Shown here: positions 27,610 through 36,327 of the stretch, in pieces | Layout of the letters: every line of letters starts with the position of its first letter | Position numbering within the stretch: position 1 is the stretch's first letter | NCBI GenBank assembly: GCA_963831535.1 | Contig: CAWHQP010000001.1 | Span: 329,601 to 393,600 of the forward strand | Length of the DNA stretch: 64,000 nt | DNA from: Bog-756 sp963831535 | GTDB lineage: Bacteria > Actinomycetota > Acidimicrobiia > Acidimicrobiales > RAAP-2 | Direction: 5' to 3' | The notes under the pieces: generated by a model | Told to the model about the DNA's origin: nothing | Seen by the model: only the letters and a program-made list of their open reading frames with translations | The model's database searches: none | Position numbers and translations under genes: made by a program

Positions 27610-28604
27610 TCCGACACCGCCTTCGCTCTCCCCCCGTTGCCCTTCGAGGACGGGAGCCAGTCACCGAGGTCCCGGCCCCCGGCCTCGTCGAGGAGGTAGC
27701 GCGCCACGGCACGGCCGAGGTCGTCCGGATCGGTTCCCTCCCCGGTGTGACGGATCACTACCACGCCGTCGGCCGACGCCATCATGCCGGTCAGTCGCAG
27801 CGCCGGCGACCCACCTCCCGTCCACCGGGCGTAGGCCCCCACCGGCAGCGTGCACCCGCCACCCAGCTCGGCCAGGAACGCCCGCTCCGCCACGACGGGT
27901 GGTCCCACCCGCTCGTCGTGGATGGCGGTCAGGGCCGCCCGGGTGGATGGGTCGTCGACCCGGCACTCCACGGCGAGGGCGCCTTGGCCCACCTGGGGAA
28001 TCATGACGTCGGGGTCGAGCACCTCCACGACCAGGTCGTCGGGCGGGGACCAGGACAGGCGGTCCAATGCCGCCCGGGCCACCACCACCGCCGCCACCCC
28101 GTCGACGCCCACGGTGGCCAGACGGCTGGCCAGGTTGCCCCGGAGACCGGCGAAGTGGAGATCGCTGCGGAGGTTGGCCATCTGCACGCGGCGACGTGCC
28201 GACCCGGTGGCCACCAGCGCGCCGGTGGGCAGGGAGTCGAGCCTCCCCCCGACCAGGGTGTCGCGGGGATCGGCCCGTTCCGGCACGGCTGCCAGGACCA
28301 GGCCGGGGACGGACAACTCGGCCGAGGCCGGAAGGTCCTTGGCCGAGTGCACGGCGGCGTCCGCCTCCCCCCGCACCACCGCGGCCTGTACCTCCTTGAC
28401 GAAGACGCCCTGTCCCCCGAGCTGCTCGAGGGGGACGTCGAGCCGTCGGTCCCCCGTCGTCTCCACCACCACCAGCGTCGACGCGATGCCCGAGGCCTCG
28501 AGGAGGCCGGCCACCCGGCGGGCCTGCCACAGGGCCAGGGGCGAACCCCGTGTGGCGAGGCGTAGCGGTGGTCGATCGGTCACGGCGCTGGCGGCCCGGC
28601 CCAC
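27606..28604 (-). CDS. hemC: Porphobilinogen deaminase (hydroxymethylbilane synthase)
   Basis: Polymerises four porphobilinogens on a dipyrromethane cofactor; 332 residues. The cofactor cysteine lies in ELGGGCTLPVGAYARW. Other conserved parts: LRLATRGSPLALWQARRV, HSAKDLPASAE, RADPRDTLVGG, SARRRVQMANLRSDLHFAGLRGN and DVMIPQVGQGALAVECR. It follows hemA with a three-base gap and overlaps cobA. Confidence 0.97.
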   Translation of the reverse strand: MGRAASAVTDRPPLRLATRGSPLALWQARRVAGLLEASGIASTLVVVETTGDRRLDVPLEQLGGQGVFVKEVQAAVVRGEADAAVHSAKDLPASAELSVPGLVLAAVPERADPRDTLVGGRLDSLPTGALVATGSARRRVQMANLRSDLHFAGLRGNLASRLATVGVDGVAAVVVARAALDRLSWSPPDDLVVEVLDPDVMIPQVGQGALAVECRVDDPSTRAALTAIHDERVGPPVVAERAFLAELGGGCTLPVGAYARWTGGGSPALRLTGMMASADGVVVIRHTGEGTDPDDLGRAVARYLLDEAGGRDLGDWLPSSKGNGGRAKAVSE

Positions 28605-28607
28605 CGT

Positions 28608-29891
28608 CTAGAGGTCGAACAGGGTTCGGAGTGCCTCGACGAGTCGTTCGCCCCGAGGCGTGCCGGCCGCATCCTTCAACGCCACCGTCGGTTGATGGAG
28701 GAGCTTGGCCACCATGGACCGGGTGACGGCGTCCACCTGCTCCCACTGGGCGTCGGTGAGATCGGAGCGCCTGGCCTGCTGGCGTTCGAAGGCTGACCGT
28801 CGGGCCGCTTCGACCTGGGAACGCAGGGCCGAGACGATAGGGGCGGCGTCACGGGCCCGGGACGCCACGCGGTACCGCTCCACCTCGTCGGTCACGATCC
28901 GACTGGCCCCGGCCACCTCGTCCTGCCGCCCGGACAGCGCGTCTTGCACCGCGGCCCGGAGGACGTCCATGTCCAACAGGACCAGGCCGGGCAGATCGGC
29001 CGCGGCCGGCTCGACGTTGCGGGGCACGCCGAGGTCGACCACGAGCAGGGGGTCACCCGGCGGCCGGTCGGCGCTGACCACCTCCAGCAGCGAGCGGTCC
29101 ATGATCGGCAGGGTGGTCCCCACCGAGGTGAAGACCACGTCAGATGAGGCCAGCCGCGGGCCGAGTGCCTCCAGTGTGTCGGTGCCTACCCTCCCGGCCA
29201 ACCGGTCGGACAGGCCCGCCACCACCGCCTCGGAGCGCTCCGGCGTGCGGTTGGCGATGACCACCGAGGCCACGCCGTGTCCGTCGAGGGCCTGGGCCAC
29301 ACCCTCGCCCATCTCGCCGGCCCCCACCACGAGCACCCGGGCCCCGTCCAGACCGCCGGGGCGTCGGCGGGTGGCCAGGGCCACCGCCCCGTGGGAAAGC
29401 GAGGTGATCCCCCGGGCGATGGCCGTCTCCGAGCGCACCCGCTTGCCCGTCTCCACCGCGTGGCGGAACAGGGCCCCGAGCACCGGGCCGGACACCCGTT
29501 CGTCCTGGGCCCGCTCCCAGGCCCGTCGGACCTGGCCCAGGACCTCGGACTCCCCGAGCACCGCCGAGTCCAGGCCGGCGGCCACGGTGAAGAGGTGGCT
29601 GGTGACGTCGTCGTCGAACCGGATGGTCAGATTCTCGGCCAGTACGTCGACCGGCGTCCCGCTGATGGTGGCGAGGAACTCCTGGAGTTCGGCCACGCCG
29701 TCGTGGAAGCGCTCGACCACGGCGTACACCTCAGTCCGCAGACAGGTGGACAGGATGACCGCCTCGGACAGGTTGGACTGGTCCCGCAGACTGCCCAGGG
29801 CCTTGGGCAGGGCGCTCTCGGTGACGGTCACCCGCTCCAGGAGCTCGAGGGGTGCCTGGCGCTGCTCGAGGCCCACCACGATCACTGACAT
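28608..29891 (-). CDS. hemA: Glutamyl-tRNA reductase
   Basis: NADPH-dependent reduction of glutamyl-tRNA to glutamate-1-semialdehyde, first committed step of the C5 heme pathway; 427 residues. The nucleophilic cysteine is in VILSTCLRTEVYAVVERFH. GESEVLGQVRRAWERAQ, GHGVASVVIANRTPERSEAV and the helical dimerisation domain with LHQPTVALKDAAGTPRGERLVEALRTLFDL are all present. The ATG at 29891 is preceded by a 231-bp gap after rex. Confidence 0.97.
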   Translation of the reverse strand: MSVIVVGLEQRQAPLELLERVTVTESALPKALGSLRDQSNLSEAVILSTCLRTEVYAVVERFHDGVAELQEFLATISGTPVDVLAENLTIRFDDDVTSHLFTVAAGLDSAVLGESEVLGQVRRAWERAQDERVSGPVLGALFRHAVETGKRVRSETAIARGITSLSHGAVALATRRRPGGLDGARVLVVGAGEMGEGVAQALDGHGVASVVIANRTPERSEAVVAGLSDRLAGRVGTDTLEALGPRLASSDVVFTSVGTTLPIMDRSLLEVVSADRPPGDPLLVVDLGVPRNVEPAAADLPGLVLLDMDVLRAAVQDALSGRQDEVAGASRIVTDEVERYRVASRARDAAPIVSALRSQVEAARRSAFERQQARRSDLTDAQWEQVDAVTRSMVAKLLHQPTVALKDAAGTPRGERLVEALRTLFDL

Positions 29892-30122
29892 CGCCGCACC
29901 TGCACTTCTGTCACCCGGCGTACGTCGTGCTTCACTCGGTCACACTGCCTCGGTAGTAACGGACGTTGCCGGCCCCGGTCCACCCGTCAAGCGTAGGCGG
30001 GATCGCACCGGTTGCCTACGGCGGTCCTCAGGGTCCACCAGCATGGCGGGCCGGTGCCCACGACGCCAGTCGCCACCCGACCGGTTGCGGTCCGATGGCA
30101 GGCTCCCGGGCATCGCCGGGCC
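29892..30122. promoter_or_regulatory. rex-hemA intergenic region
   Basis: A 231-bp gap with no supported gene, in the middle of an otherwise tight minus-strand run. It probably carries the hemA promoter. TGTGACCGAGTGAAGCAC (minus strand, about 29926-29944) recalls half of a Rex site but lacks the matching second half, so no operator is claimed. Confidence 0.35.
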
Positions 30123-30974
30123 TCAATCGCCGGTGGAACCGGAAAGTCCGATGGAACGGATGCCCGGCATGTCGGTGCCACCGGCAGTGTCCTCCCGTCG
30201 TGCCTGGTAAAAGCTCATCACCTGCAGCTCGATACTCAGGTCCACGTACCGCAGGAGCACATCGCCCGGAACCTCGAGGACCTGGGGGGCGAAGTTGAGG
30301 ATCGACCGCACGCCCGCGCTGACCATGGTGTCGGTCACCCGCTGGGCCACCGACGCCGGGGTGGTGATCACCCCGATGGCCAGCGGGGACTCGGCCGCGA
30401 TGGCCGGGAGGTCGTCGGGGTGGCGCACCTCGACGCCGTCCACCCGTTCCCCGATGATGGCCGGATCGGTATCCAAGAGGGCCACCACGTCGAAGTTCCG
30501 GGCGGCGAATCCCTGGGACCGGGCCAGGGCCCGGCCCAGGTTCCCGATACCGGCGATGACCACCCGCCAGACCCGGTCGAGCCCGAGCTGACGGTCGATC
30601 TGTTCGATGAGGAAGGCCGCGTCGTACCCCGCCCCCCGAGTCCCGAACGACCCGAGGAGGGACAGGTCCTTGCGCACCTTGGCCGCGTTGACCCGGGCCG
30701 AGGAGGCCAGAAGCTCGGACGACACTGTGGCCGTGCCCGACCGGAGCAGCTCCTCGAGGATGCGCTGGTAGACCGGGAGCCGGGCCACGGTGGCCTCGGG
30801 AATCCGTCGGGGACCGGCCGCGGACGGTCCTGCTCGGGGACCGGGCGGCGGGGTCGGGGGGCGGCTGGCCACGGGTCGGATCGTAGGACCAGGGAGACGA
30901 TGGCGGAAATCCCGATCGGCGGCGGCCCGGGCGGCCGCCGTGTCAGGCGTCGTGGCCGCCCGACCTTCGGGCAC
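30123..30974 (-). CDS. rex: Redox-sensing transcriptional repressor Rex
   Basis: Senses the NADH/NAD+ ratio and represses respiratory genes when NADH is low. The winged-helix part has IPEATVARLPVYQRILEEL, VSSELLASSARVNAAKVRKDLSLLGSFGTRGAGYD. The Rossmann part has VVIAGIGNLGRALARS, VVALLDTDPAIIGERV, VGVITTPASVAQRV and a C-terminal swap helix ending SIELQVMSFYQARR. In Streptomyces, Rex heads the rex-hemACD operon and also controls nuo and cyd, so its neighbours here make sense. The first about 55 residues are Pro/Arg-rich, and the GTG at 30974 overlaps the upstream gene. The GTG at 30872 may be the true start. Confidence 0.95.
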   Translation of the reverse strand: MPEGRAATTPDTAAARAAADRDFRHRLPGPTIRPVASRPPTPPPGPRAGPSAAGPRRIPEATVARLPVYQRILEELLRSGTATVSSELLASSARVNAAKVRKDLSLLGSFGTRGAGYDAAFLIEQIDRQLGLDRVWRVVIAGIGNLGRALARSQGFAARNFDVVALLDTDPAIIGERVDGVEVRHPDDLPAIAAESPLAIGVITTPASVAQRVTDTMVSAGVRSILNFAPQVLEVPGDVLLRYVDLSIELQVMSFYQARREDTAGGTDMPGIRSIGLSGSTGD

Positions 30975-31974
30975 CCCCGGTGGTCTCGGCCCCGATCAGA
31001 ACGATCGCCCCGGTCCCGGGTATCTCGAGGGCGCGGGCCGCCGACTCCCGGTCGAGCACCAGGGACACCTGCCCGTTGGCGTCCTCCAGGAGTCCGAACT
31101 CGCCCCCGGTCAGCTCGGCGAAGGCCCGGACCCTCCTGGCCACGACCGGACCGCCCTGCCCGCCTCCCCCTTCTGGTTCCCCTTCCCTTTCCCCTCCGTC
31201 CCCTCCCCGCCCAGCTCCTCGGAGGTGACCGGAGAGGACGGTGACCTGCGCCGTGGCGCCGAGGGTCACCCCGACAGCGGACAGGTCATCGGGTGCGGTC
31301 GCCAGCTGGACGTTGCCGAACCCGTCGATCCAGGTGACACCGGCGCGCACCCCAGGTCCGTCGGCGGTCGGGCCCCGGCTCCCGTCCACCGATCGACCCC
31401 CCTCGCCCTCGGCCCCACGGGCCGGTACCGCCGCCAGTGTGGCGGTGTCGATGGGGTCACCGATCTGTTCGGCGTCGCCGCCGGCGACCAGGTGGGCGGC
31501 GACAGGGGCGAACACGTCGCGGCCGTCGAAGGTGAACCCGCCCGGGACCGTTCCGACCCGTTGGCGGTCGATGGCCACGGCGGCCAGCACCCCGCCGAGG
31601 GAGGCGGCCAGGGGAAGGAGCAGGCCGTTGTCCGGACCCACCAACCACTGTGGTCCTCCCGGCGGGACCTCGAGAGCGACGCCCCGCCGGTCCGTCCCCA
31701 CGCCGGGGTCGACCACGGCCAGGACGACACCGGCACCGAGAAAGGGGCCCGACCGCACGAGCAGTGCCGCGCCGGCGGCGACGTCGAAGGCCGGCACCTG
31801 GTGGGAGAGATCGATCACCGACAGGGTGGGAACCAAGCGGTGGAGTACGGCGTGGACGACACCCGCGAACTCGTCGACCGTGCCGTAGTCGGAGAGGAAG
31901 TACACCGCCGGGACCGGGCCCGATCCGTCGTGGCCAGGCGCTCCTGGCCCGGTTGTCCCTCCCAGCTCCGCCAT
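30943..31974 (-). CDS. SAM-hydroxide adenosyltransferase family (DUF62) protein
   Basis: Member of the fluorinase/chlorinase/SAM hydrolase superfamily; most plain members hydrolyse SAM to adenosine and methionine. Motifs: VYFLSDYGTVDEFAGVVHAVL, VIDLSHQVPAFDVAAGAALL, VVDPGVGTDRRGVALEV, LVGPDNGLLLPLA and GVTWIDGFGNVQLA. The Asp-Arg-His-type triad cannot be fixed by eye. A Gly/Glu-rich insert splits the C-terminal domain at about residue 245-275. It starts 43 bases after proC and runs 32 bases into the long form of rex. Confidence 0.88.
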   Translation of the reverse strand: MAELGGTTGPGAPGHDGSGPVPAVYFLSDYGTVDEFAGVVHAVLHRLVPTLSVIDLSHQVPAFDVAAGAALLVRSGPFLGAGVVLAVVDPGVGTDRRGVALEVPPGGPQWLVGPDNGLLLPLAASLGGVLAAVAIDRQRVGTVPGGFTFDGRDVFAPVAAHLVAGGDAEQIGDPIDTATLAAVPARGAEGEGGRSVDGSRGPTADGPGVRAGVTWIDGFGNVQLATAPDDLSAVGVTLGATAQVTVLSGHLRGAGRGGDGGEREGEPEGGGGQGGPVVARRVRAFAELTGGEFGLLEDANGQVSLVLDRESAARALEIPGTGAIVLIGAETTGGARRSGGHDA

Positions 31975-32017
31975 CCCTAGGGTTTTCCCCGCCGGCGGTC
32001 GGTCATCGGACGTCCGC

Positions 32018-32809
32018 CTAGCGCCCCAGCTGCCTCGAGCGCTCGGTGGCCGCCGCCACGGCCTCGATGAACGCCGACCGCACCGCTTTGAACTCGAGGG
32101 TCCGTACTGCCGCTGCCGTCGTGCCTCCCGGTGAGGTCACCGCAGCCCGCAGGGCACCGGGATCGTCACCGGACTCGGCCATCATCCGGGCCGAACCCAG
32201 CATGGTGCCCACTACCAGCTGGTGGCTCACCTGGCGGGAGAGCCCGGCCGTGACCCCGGCGTCGATGAGGGCCTCAGCCACCAGGAACACGTAGGCCGGT
32301 CCCGAGCCGGATATGCCGGTGACGGCGTCGAGCTGGCGCTCGGGGAGGCGGACCACCGAGCCCACCGAGCCGAGAATGCCCTCGGCCCAGTCCAGGTCGG
32401 CCGACGTGGCCGCCGCACCACCGGACATGCCGGCCACCCCGGCCCCGATGAGGGCGGGGGTATTGGGCATGGACCGGACCACCACCACACCCGGGCCGAG
32501 CGCCTCCTCCAGCCGGGCCGTGGACAGGCCGGCCACGATGGAGAGGACCCGGGTCACGCCGACCGCCGAGAGGGTGCGGGCCACGGCCTCGGCCACGTCC
32601 GGCTTGACCGCCAGTACGGCGTCGGCCGCCTCGACCGGGCCCTCGACCACGGCCAGACCGGGGTGGGCCTCCGCCAAGCGCCGACGTTGGCCCTCGTCCG
32701 GCTCGCTCACCGACAGGTCCGAAACGGGAGACCAGCCGCCGGCAATGAGGCCCGCCACCAGGGCGGAGCCCATCCTCCCACCCCCGACGACCACGAGCTT
32801 GGGTGCCAT
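32018..32809 (-). CDS. proC: Pyrroline-5-carboxylate reductase
   Basis: Last step of proline synthesis, NAD(P)H-dependent; 263 residues, normal length. N-terminal LVVVGGGRMGSALVAGLIAGG is the cofactor site. VLAVKPDVAEAV, VVRSMPNTPALIGAG, ISGSGPAYVFLVAEALIDAGV and the PS00521-like LRAAVTSPGGTTAAAVRTLE are all present. In mycobacteria proC also sits a short way from mshA and the hem genes. Confidence 0.97.
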   Translation of the reverse strand: MAPKLVVVGGGRMGSALVAGLIAGGWSPVSDLSVSEPDEGQRRRLAEAHPGLAVVEGPVEAADAVLAVKPDVAEAVARTLSAVGVTRVLSIVAGLSTARLEEALGPGVVVVRSMPNTPALIGAGVAGMSGGAAATSADLDWAEGILGSVGSVVRLPERQLDAVTGISGSGPAYVFLVAEALIDAGVTAGLSRQVSHQLVVGTMLGSARMMAESGDDPGALRAAVTSPGGTTAAAVRTLEFKAVRSAFIEAVAAATERSRQLGR

Positions 32810-32914
32810 GCGGGGAGACGCTACCAGCGCGCCGTCCGACTCCCGGGTGCCGTGCCGGGGTCGCCGTCCCGCCGCGGGTCGGGTCGACCGGTCCGGTCCC
32901 GCCGGCGGAACGGC

Positions 32915-33433
32915 TCAGACCGCGGGGACGCGGGCCGAGGGTGGGCGGCGTCGGTACCGACCCTCGTAACCGATGCTCATGGCCGTGGGGAAGCACTCGT
33001 CGGTGTAGGCCAGTGACGCCCCCATGATCCGGTCGAGTTCCTCGTCGTCCACCCGCTCGACCGGTACTCGCCCCACCAGGTAGACGGCTTCCTCGGGCCC
33101 GAGGGCGAAGGACATTCCGAGCAGATCGGCGTTCTTCTTCAGTAGGTACTCCCAGGTGGCCTCGATGTTGGTCTCCGGGCCGGGCATGAACTGGGTCTCG
33201 TGGTGGAGCGTGCGCTGGCGCAACGTCAGCCACACGGTGACGAACTCCTTCTCCTCGCCGCGCAGCCGGAGGTACCACCGGGGGGCGCCGGTCACCGGGT
33301 CGCCCCCGGCCTGGCGGTCTACGGCCACCAGGGCGGCCCCGTCGGCCAGTTCCCGCTCACCCCACCGGTCGATCACCGCGCACACCGCCTCCCGCTCCTC
33401 GGGTCCGAGAATGCCACCCCAGCGATCGGTCAC
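32915..33433 (-). CDS. YbjN-like (type III chaperone-like) conserved protein
   Basis: A 172-residue soluble protein starting with GTG at 33433, which overlaps the mshA stop (GTGA). The core has TVWLTLRQRTLHHETQFMP, NIEATWEYLLKKNADLLGMSFALG, VYLVGRVPVERVDDEELDRIMG and ASLAYTDECFPTAMSIGYEGRY. This is the YbjN/type III secretion chaperone-like fold family. M. tuberculosis has a homolog directly next to mshA, so the pairing is old. Function unknown; a chaperone-like role is only family inference. Confidence 0.8.
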   Translation of the reverse strand: MTDRWGGILGPEEREAVCAVIDRWGERELADGAALVAVDRQAGGDPVTGAPRWYLRLRGEEKEFVTVWLTLRQRTLHHETQFMPGPETNIEATWEYLLKKNADLLGMSFALGPEEAVYLVGRVPVERVDDEELDRIMGASLAYTDECFPTAMSIGYEGRYRRRPPSARVPAV

Positions 33434-34692
33434 GAGCACTCGACGAGGCGGCCCGCGGTGAGATCGGCGTAGATCTCGGTGAGCAGGTGGGCGGCGCGGG
33501 CCCAGGTGTAGCGACGGGCCCGCAGGACTGCCCCAGTGCTGAGTCGCTCGGCCAGCAGCGGCTCGGCCAGGATCTGGCGGACCCAGGCGGCGAAGGACTC
33601 CGGGGTCGGCTCCTCCACCAAGAAGCCGGTGCGGCCGTGGTCGATCAGACTGCGCAGGCCGCCGACATCGGAGGCCACCACCGGGGTGCCGCACGCCGCC
33701 GCCTCCAGCGCCACCAGTCCGAACGACTCCGAACGGCTCGGCACCAGGCAGACGTCGCTGGCCCGGTAGTAGGTGGAGAGCAGCTCGTGGGGCTGCGGGG
33801 GAACAAACACGACACGGTCCCCCAGCCCCAGTTCGTCCACCAGCGATTCGATCCGGGCGACCTCGATCTCACCGTGGGGACCGCTGGGCCCACCCACGAT
33901 GATCAGCCGGCACCCGGGGTGGTCGGGGACCAGCGAGGCCAGGGTGCGCACCGCCACCGCCACCCCCTTCAGCGGTTGGATGCGGCCAACGAAGACCAGC
34001 AGCGGGCCCTCCCCGTCGAGGCCGATGGCCCGGCGGGCCTGTCGGCGGTCACCGGGGCCGAAGAATGCGTGGTCGACACCCGGGGCCACGATCCGGATCC
34101 GGGAGGGATCGGCCCCGTACAGCTCGGAGATCTGGGTGGCCTCCACCGAACAGGAGGCCAGCACGGTGTCCGAACAGCGGATGACGGCCGCCTCGGCCTC
34201 CGCCCGACGGTGGGGGGCGTCGGCCTGGACCTCCTCCGGACTGGCCTCGGCCTTGACCCGGTCGAGCGTGTGGAAGGTCGACACCAGGGGAAGATTGAGT
34301 CGGTGCTTGATCACATGACCCGCCACGCCGCTCAACCAGTAGTTGGCGTGTACGGCGTCGAAGGGCACGTCCCACTCGGTACCGAGGTCGCCGGACCCCT
34401 GCATGGATTTCATGACGCCATCCGCAAACTCCTCGATGACGGCGGGCAGCGCCTCTTTGGCCATGGGGCGGGGCGGCCCGGCCGAGACGTGGTGGACCCG
34501 GAACCCGGGTTCGATGTCGACCACAGCCGGGAGGTCTTCGGACCACGCCCGGGTGAACACGTCGCAGGCCACGCCGGCCCGGGCCAGGGCCGACGAGAGC
34601 TCGCGGACGTACACGTTCATGCCGCCACCGTCCCCGGTGCCCGGTTGGGCCAGGGGTGACGTGTGAAGGGACAGAACAGCCAGACGCCTCAT
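33430..34692 (-). CDS. mshA: D-inositol-3-phosphate glycosyltransferase, mycothiol synthesis
   Basis: GT4 enzyme that joins GlcNAc from UDP-GlcNAc to inositol-3-phosphate, first step to mycothiol, the actinobacterial low-molecular-weight thiol. 420 residues. MshA-specific segments: LSLHTSPLAQPGTGDGGGMN, VYVRELSSALARAG, DAVHANYWLSGVAGHVIK, PLVSTFHTLDRVKAE, VAPGVDHAFFGPGDR, VFVGRIQPLKG and PSRSESFGLVALEAAACGTPVVA with the acceptor-end Glu pair. Start is ATG at 34692. Other msh genes are not in the window. Confidence 0.95.
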   Translation of the reverse strand: MRRLAVLSLHTSPLAQPGTGDGGGMNVYVRELSSALARAGVACDVFTRAWSEDLPAVVDIEPGFRVHHVSAGPPRPMAKEALPAVIEEFADGVMKSMQGSGDLGTEWDVPFDAVHANYWLSGVAGHVIKHRLNLPLVSTFHTLDRVKAEASPEEVQADAPHRRAEAEAAVIRCSDTVLASCSVEATQISELYGADPSRIRIVAPGVDHAFFGPGDRRQARRAIGLDGEGPLLVFVGRIQPLKGVAVAVRTLASLVPDHPGCRLIIVGGPSGPHGEIEVARIESLVDELGLGDRVVFVPPQPHELLSTYYRASDVCLVPSRSESFGLVALEAAACGTPVVASDVGGLRSLIDHGRTGFLVEEPTPESFAAWVRQILAEPLLAERLSTGAVLRARRYTWARAAHLLTEIYADLTAGRLVECS

Positions 34693-34721
34693 GCCACAGC
34701 GAGCCTACCGGGAGGCCCCGC

Positions 34722-35252
34722 TCAGCCGGCGACCGACGTGGGCCCGAGCCCCGCCGGTGTCGTCACCTGGGGATCCGCGCTCGGTGCGGCCTCGACGTCG
34801 GAGACCGGGGCGGCCCCGCTCGGGCTTGCCTCGGAGTCGGCGTTCCCGGGGGTGGTCCGGTTCGTGGTGGCCCCGGCCGCGGTGGCCTCGTCCTCGTTCT
34901 CGTGGCGGAACGACAGGTAGATCCGCAGGAGGGCCTGGCGCTGCTCCTCGGTGAGGTGATGGTCGTTGAAGATGTGCCGGGACAGGTCGGTGTCCCCGTC
35001 GGGGCGTTCGAGGATGCCGGCCTGGACGTAGAGGGTTTCCGCCGAGATGCGCAGGGCCTTGGCGATCTGCTGGAGAATCTCGGCGGACGGTCGGCGGAGA
35101 CCACGTTCGATCTGGCTCAGGTAGGGGTTGGAGATCCCGGCCAACTCGGAGAGGCGCCGTAGGGACAGACGCGCCGAACTGCGCTGCTCCCGGATGAACG
35201 AGCCCAGTTCGTTCACCAGCTGGGCCCCTTCGCTGTGGGCGGGCTCCTTCAT
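34722..35252 (-). CDS. XRE-family DNA-binding protein
   Basis: 176 residues. The helix-turn-helix spans about residues 15-75: IREQRSSARLSLRRLSELAGISNPYLSQIERGLRRPSAEILQQIAKALRISAETLYVQAGIL, read as an uninterrupted XRE domain. A short charged segment (HLTEEQRQALLRIYLSFRHE) follows, then a Thr/Ala/Pro-rich tail without predicted fold. It resembles the mycobacterial Rv0474-type regulators, which also sit near this gene block. Targets unknown. It lies 30 bases downstream of rsiG on the same strand. Confidence 0.88.
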   Translation of the reverse strand: MKEPAHSEGAQLVNELGSFIREQRSSARLSLRRLSELAGISNPYLSQIERGLRRPSAEILQQIAKALRISAETLYVQAGILERPDGDTDLSRHIFNDHHLTEEQRQALLRIYLSFRHENEDEATAAGATTNRTTPGNADSEASPSGAAPVSDVEAAPSADPQVTTPAGLGPTSVAG

Positions 35253-35282
35253 GGCCGGAGGGCGTTCACCGGAGGAGGGCCC

Positions 35283-35825
35283 TCACGTCAAGAGGCCGTC
35301 GACCGAGGCGCGTCCCGTCTTGTGTCGGTCCACCAACTCGGCCTGGAGGGTGTCGATCCGCTCATGCAGGGCCCGACGGTCGGCCGACACCCGGGCCTCG
35401 ATGGACTCCAGCCGCCCGGCGATGCTGTTGAGCTGGTCGATGTCCAGCTCGGCCAGGGATCCGATCTCGTCGGCACCGAGGACCGCGTCAAGCTCGGCGG
35501 TGAGGTCGGCCTCCTCGGTGTCCGGCGACAGCAACTGGGGAAGGTGGGCCGGCGCGTGGGAACGGCCGGGACCCGACGAGAGGATGGCGGGTAGGTCGTT
35601 GACCAGGGACCCGAGATCCCGCAGGGCGTCCGAGCCGGGGTGCTCGAGATAGGTGTGGACGATGTCGAGTCGACCCTGGATCAGGCGTCGGAGGTAGGAC
35701 AGCACCACCTCGGCCTCTTGGCACTCGGTACGCATGGCCCGGATATCGGCCAGGCTACGGTCCCGCATGCCGTCGAGGTAGTTGCTGGTCAGGATGCGGT
35801 CGAGATCGTCCTGGTGGCTGGTCAT
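35283..35825 (-). CDS. rsiG: RsiG-type cyclic-di-GMP-binding anti-sigma factor
   Basis: A 180-residue, mostly helical protein. It carries two copies of the RsiG signature E-x3-S-x2-R-x3-Q-x3-D. The first, about residues 39-54, is exact: EVVLSYLRRLIQGRLD. The second, about 143-158, is EARVSADRRALHERID, with His in place of Gln. In Streptomyces RsiG these motifs, one on each helix of an antiparallel coiled coil, bind cyclic-di-GMP and thereby hold the sigma factor WhiG. The segment between has DIVHTYLEHPG and a linker, as in the family. ATG at 35825 overlaps the sodX stop; a GTG at 35828 is also in frame. No whiG is in the window. The assignment rests on the motif and length, not on a search. 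Confidence 0.82.
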   Translation of the reverse strand: MTSHQDDLDRILTSNYLDGMRDRSLADIRAMRTECQEAEVVLSYLRRLIQGRLDIVHTYLEHPGSDALRDLGSLVNDLPAILSSGPGRSHAPAHLPQLLSPDTEEADLTAELDAVLGADEIGSLAELDIDQLNSIAGRLESIEARVSADRRALHERIDTLQAELVDRHKTGRASVDGLLT

Positions 35826-36271
35826 CACGCCTGATCGTACTCCCCCGGCCCGGGGACGGCGCCGTTCCTGCCCGACGGTGCGTAGCGATAGACCGCCCTG
35901 CCGATGATGGCGGAGCGGGAGACGGGGCCGAACGAGCGGCTGTCGGTGCTGAACTGGCGCGAGTCGCCCTCGACTTCGAGGGTGCCCAGACCGGAGTCGA
36001 CGGACCGTACCCGCTTGATCAGGATGCGGTCGGGACGGCGGGGGTCACGGAGCGCAACCACCTGCCCGGGTCCGGGTCGGAAGGGCGAGCGCCAGGGAAC
36101 CCGCAGCACGACGAGACGGTCCCCGGGCAGGAGGGCGGGAACCATCGAGGAGCCGACCACCTCCACGCGGCGGAACGGGTGGTAGCGGGCCGCGGCCAGC
36201 AGCCCGGCCACCGTCACCACCAACCACAGCAGGGGGCCCCACCGGCCGGCGTTCGGGTCGACGGTTCCCAT
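35825..36271 (-). CDS. sodX: Nickel-type superoxide dismutase maturation protease
   Basis: Small type I signal peptidase-like protein, 148 residues from ATG 36271. A membrane helix (WGPLLWLVVTVAGLLAAARY) comes first. VVGSSMVPALLPGDRLVV holds the nucleophilic Ser42 and DRILIKRVRSVD the Lys86 general base. In known systems SodX removes the SodN propeptide so that the N-terminal His can bind nickel. Here it is divergent from sodN, 153 bp apart, rather than downstream in the same operon as in Streptomyces. It overlaps rsiG at its stop codon. Confidence 0.88.
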   Translation of the reverse strand: MGTVDPNAGRWGPLLWLVVTVAGLLAAARYHPFRRVEVVGSSMVPALLPGDRLVVLRVPWRSPFRPGPGQVVALRDPRRPDRILIKRVRSVDSGLGTLEVEGDSRQFSTDSRSFGPVSRSAIIGRAVYRYAPSGRNGAVPGPGEYDQA

Positions 36272-36299
36272 CAGGCCGGCGTGCCGGCGCAGACGGGAT

Positions 36300-36327
36300 C
36301 CCAGGTTCGGGACCCGGAGAACCTGGG
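36300..36327. promoter_or_regulatory. Inverted repeat in the sodX-sodN divergent region
   Basis: CCCAGGTT and AACCTGGG are separated by 12 bases, in the 153-bp gap between divergent sodX and sodN. The position fits an operator acting on both genes. It does not match the Nur box consensus (TGCAA-N5-TTGCA), so the binding protein is unknown. Confidence 0.4.

Noticed and set aside
29926..29944. TGTGACCGAGTGAAGCAC upstream of hemA as a Rex site
   Set aside because: Only one half resembles the consensus; the other half does not match.
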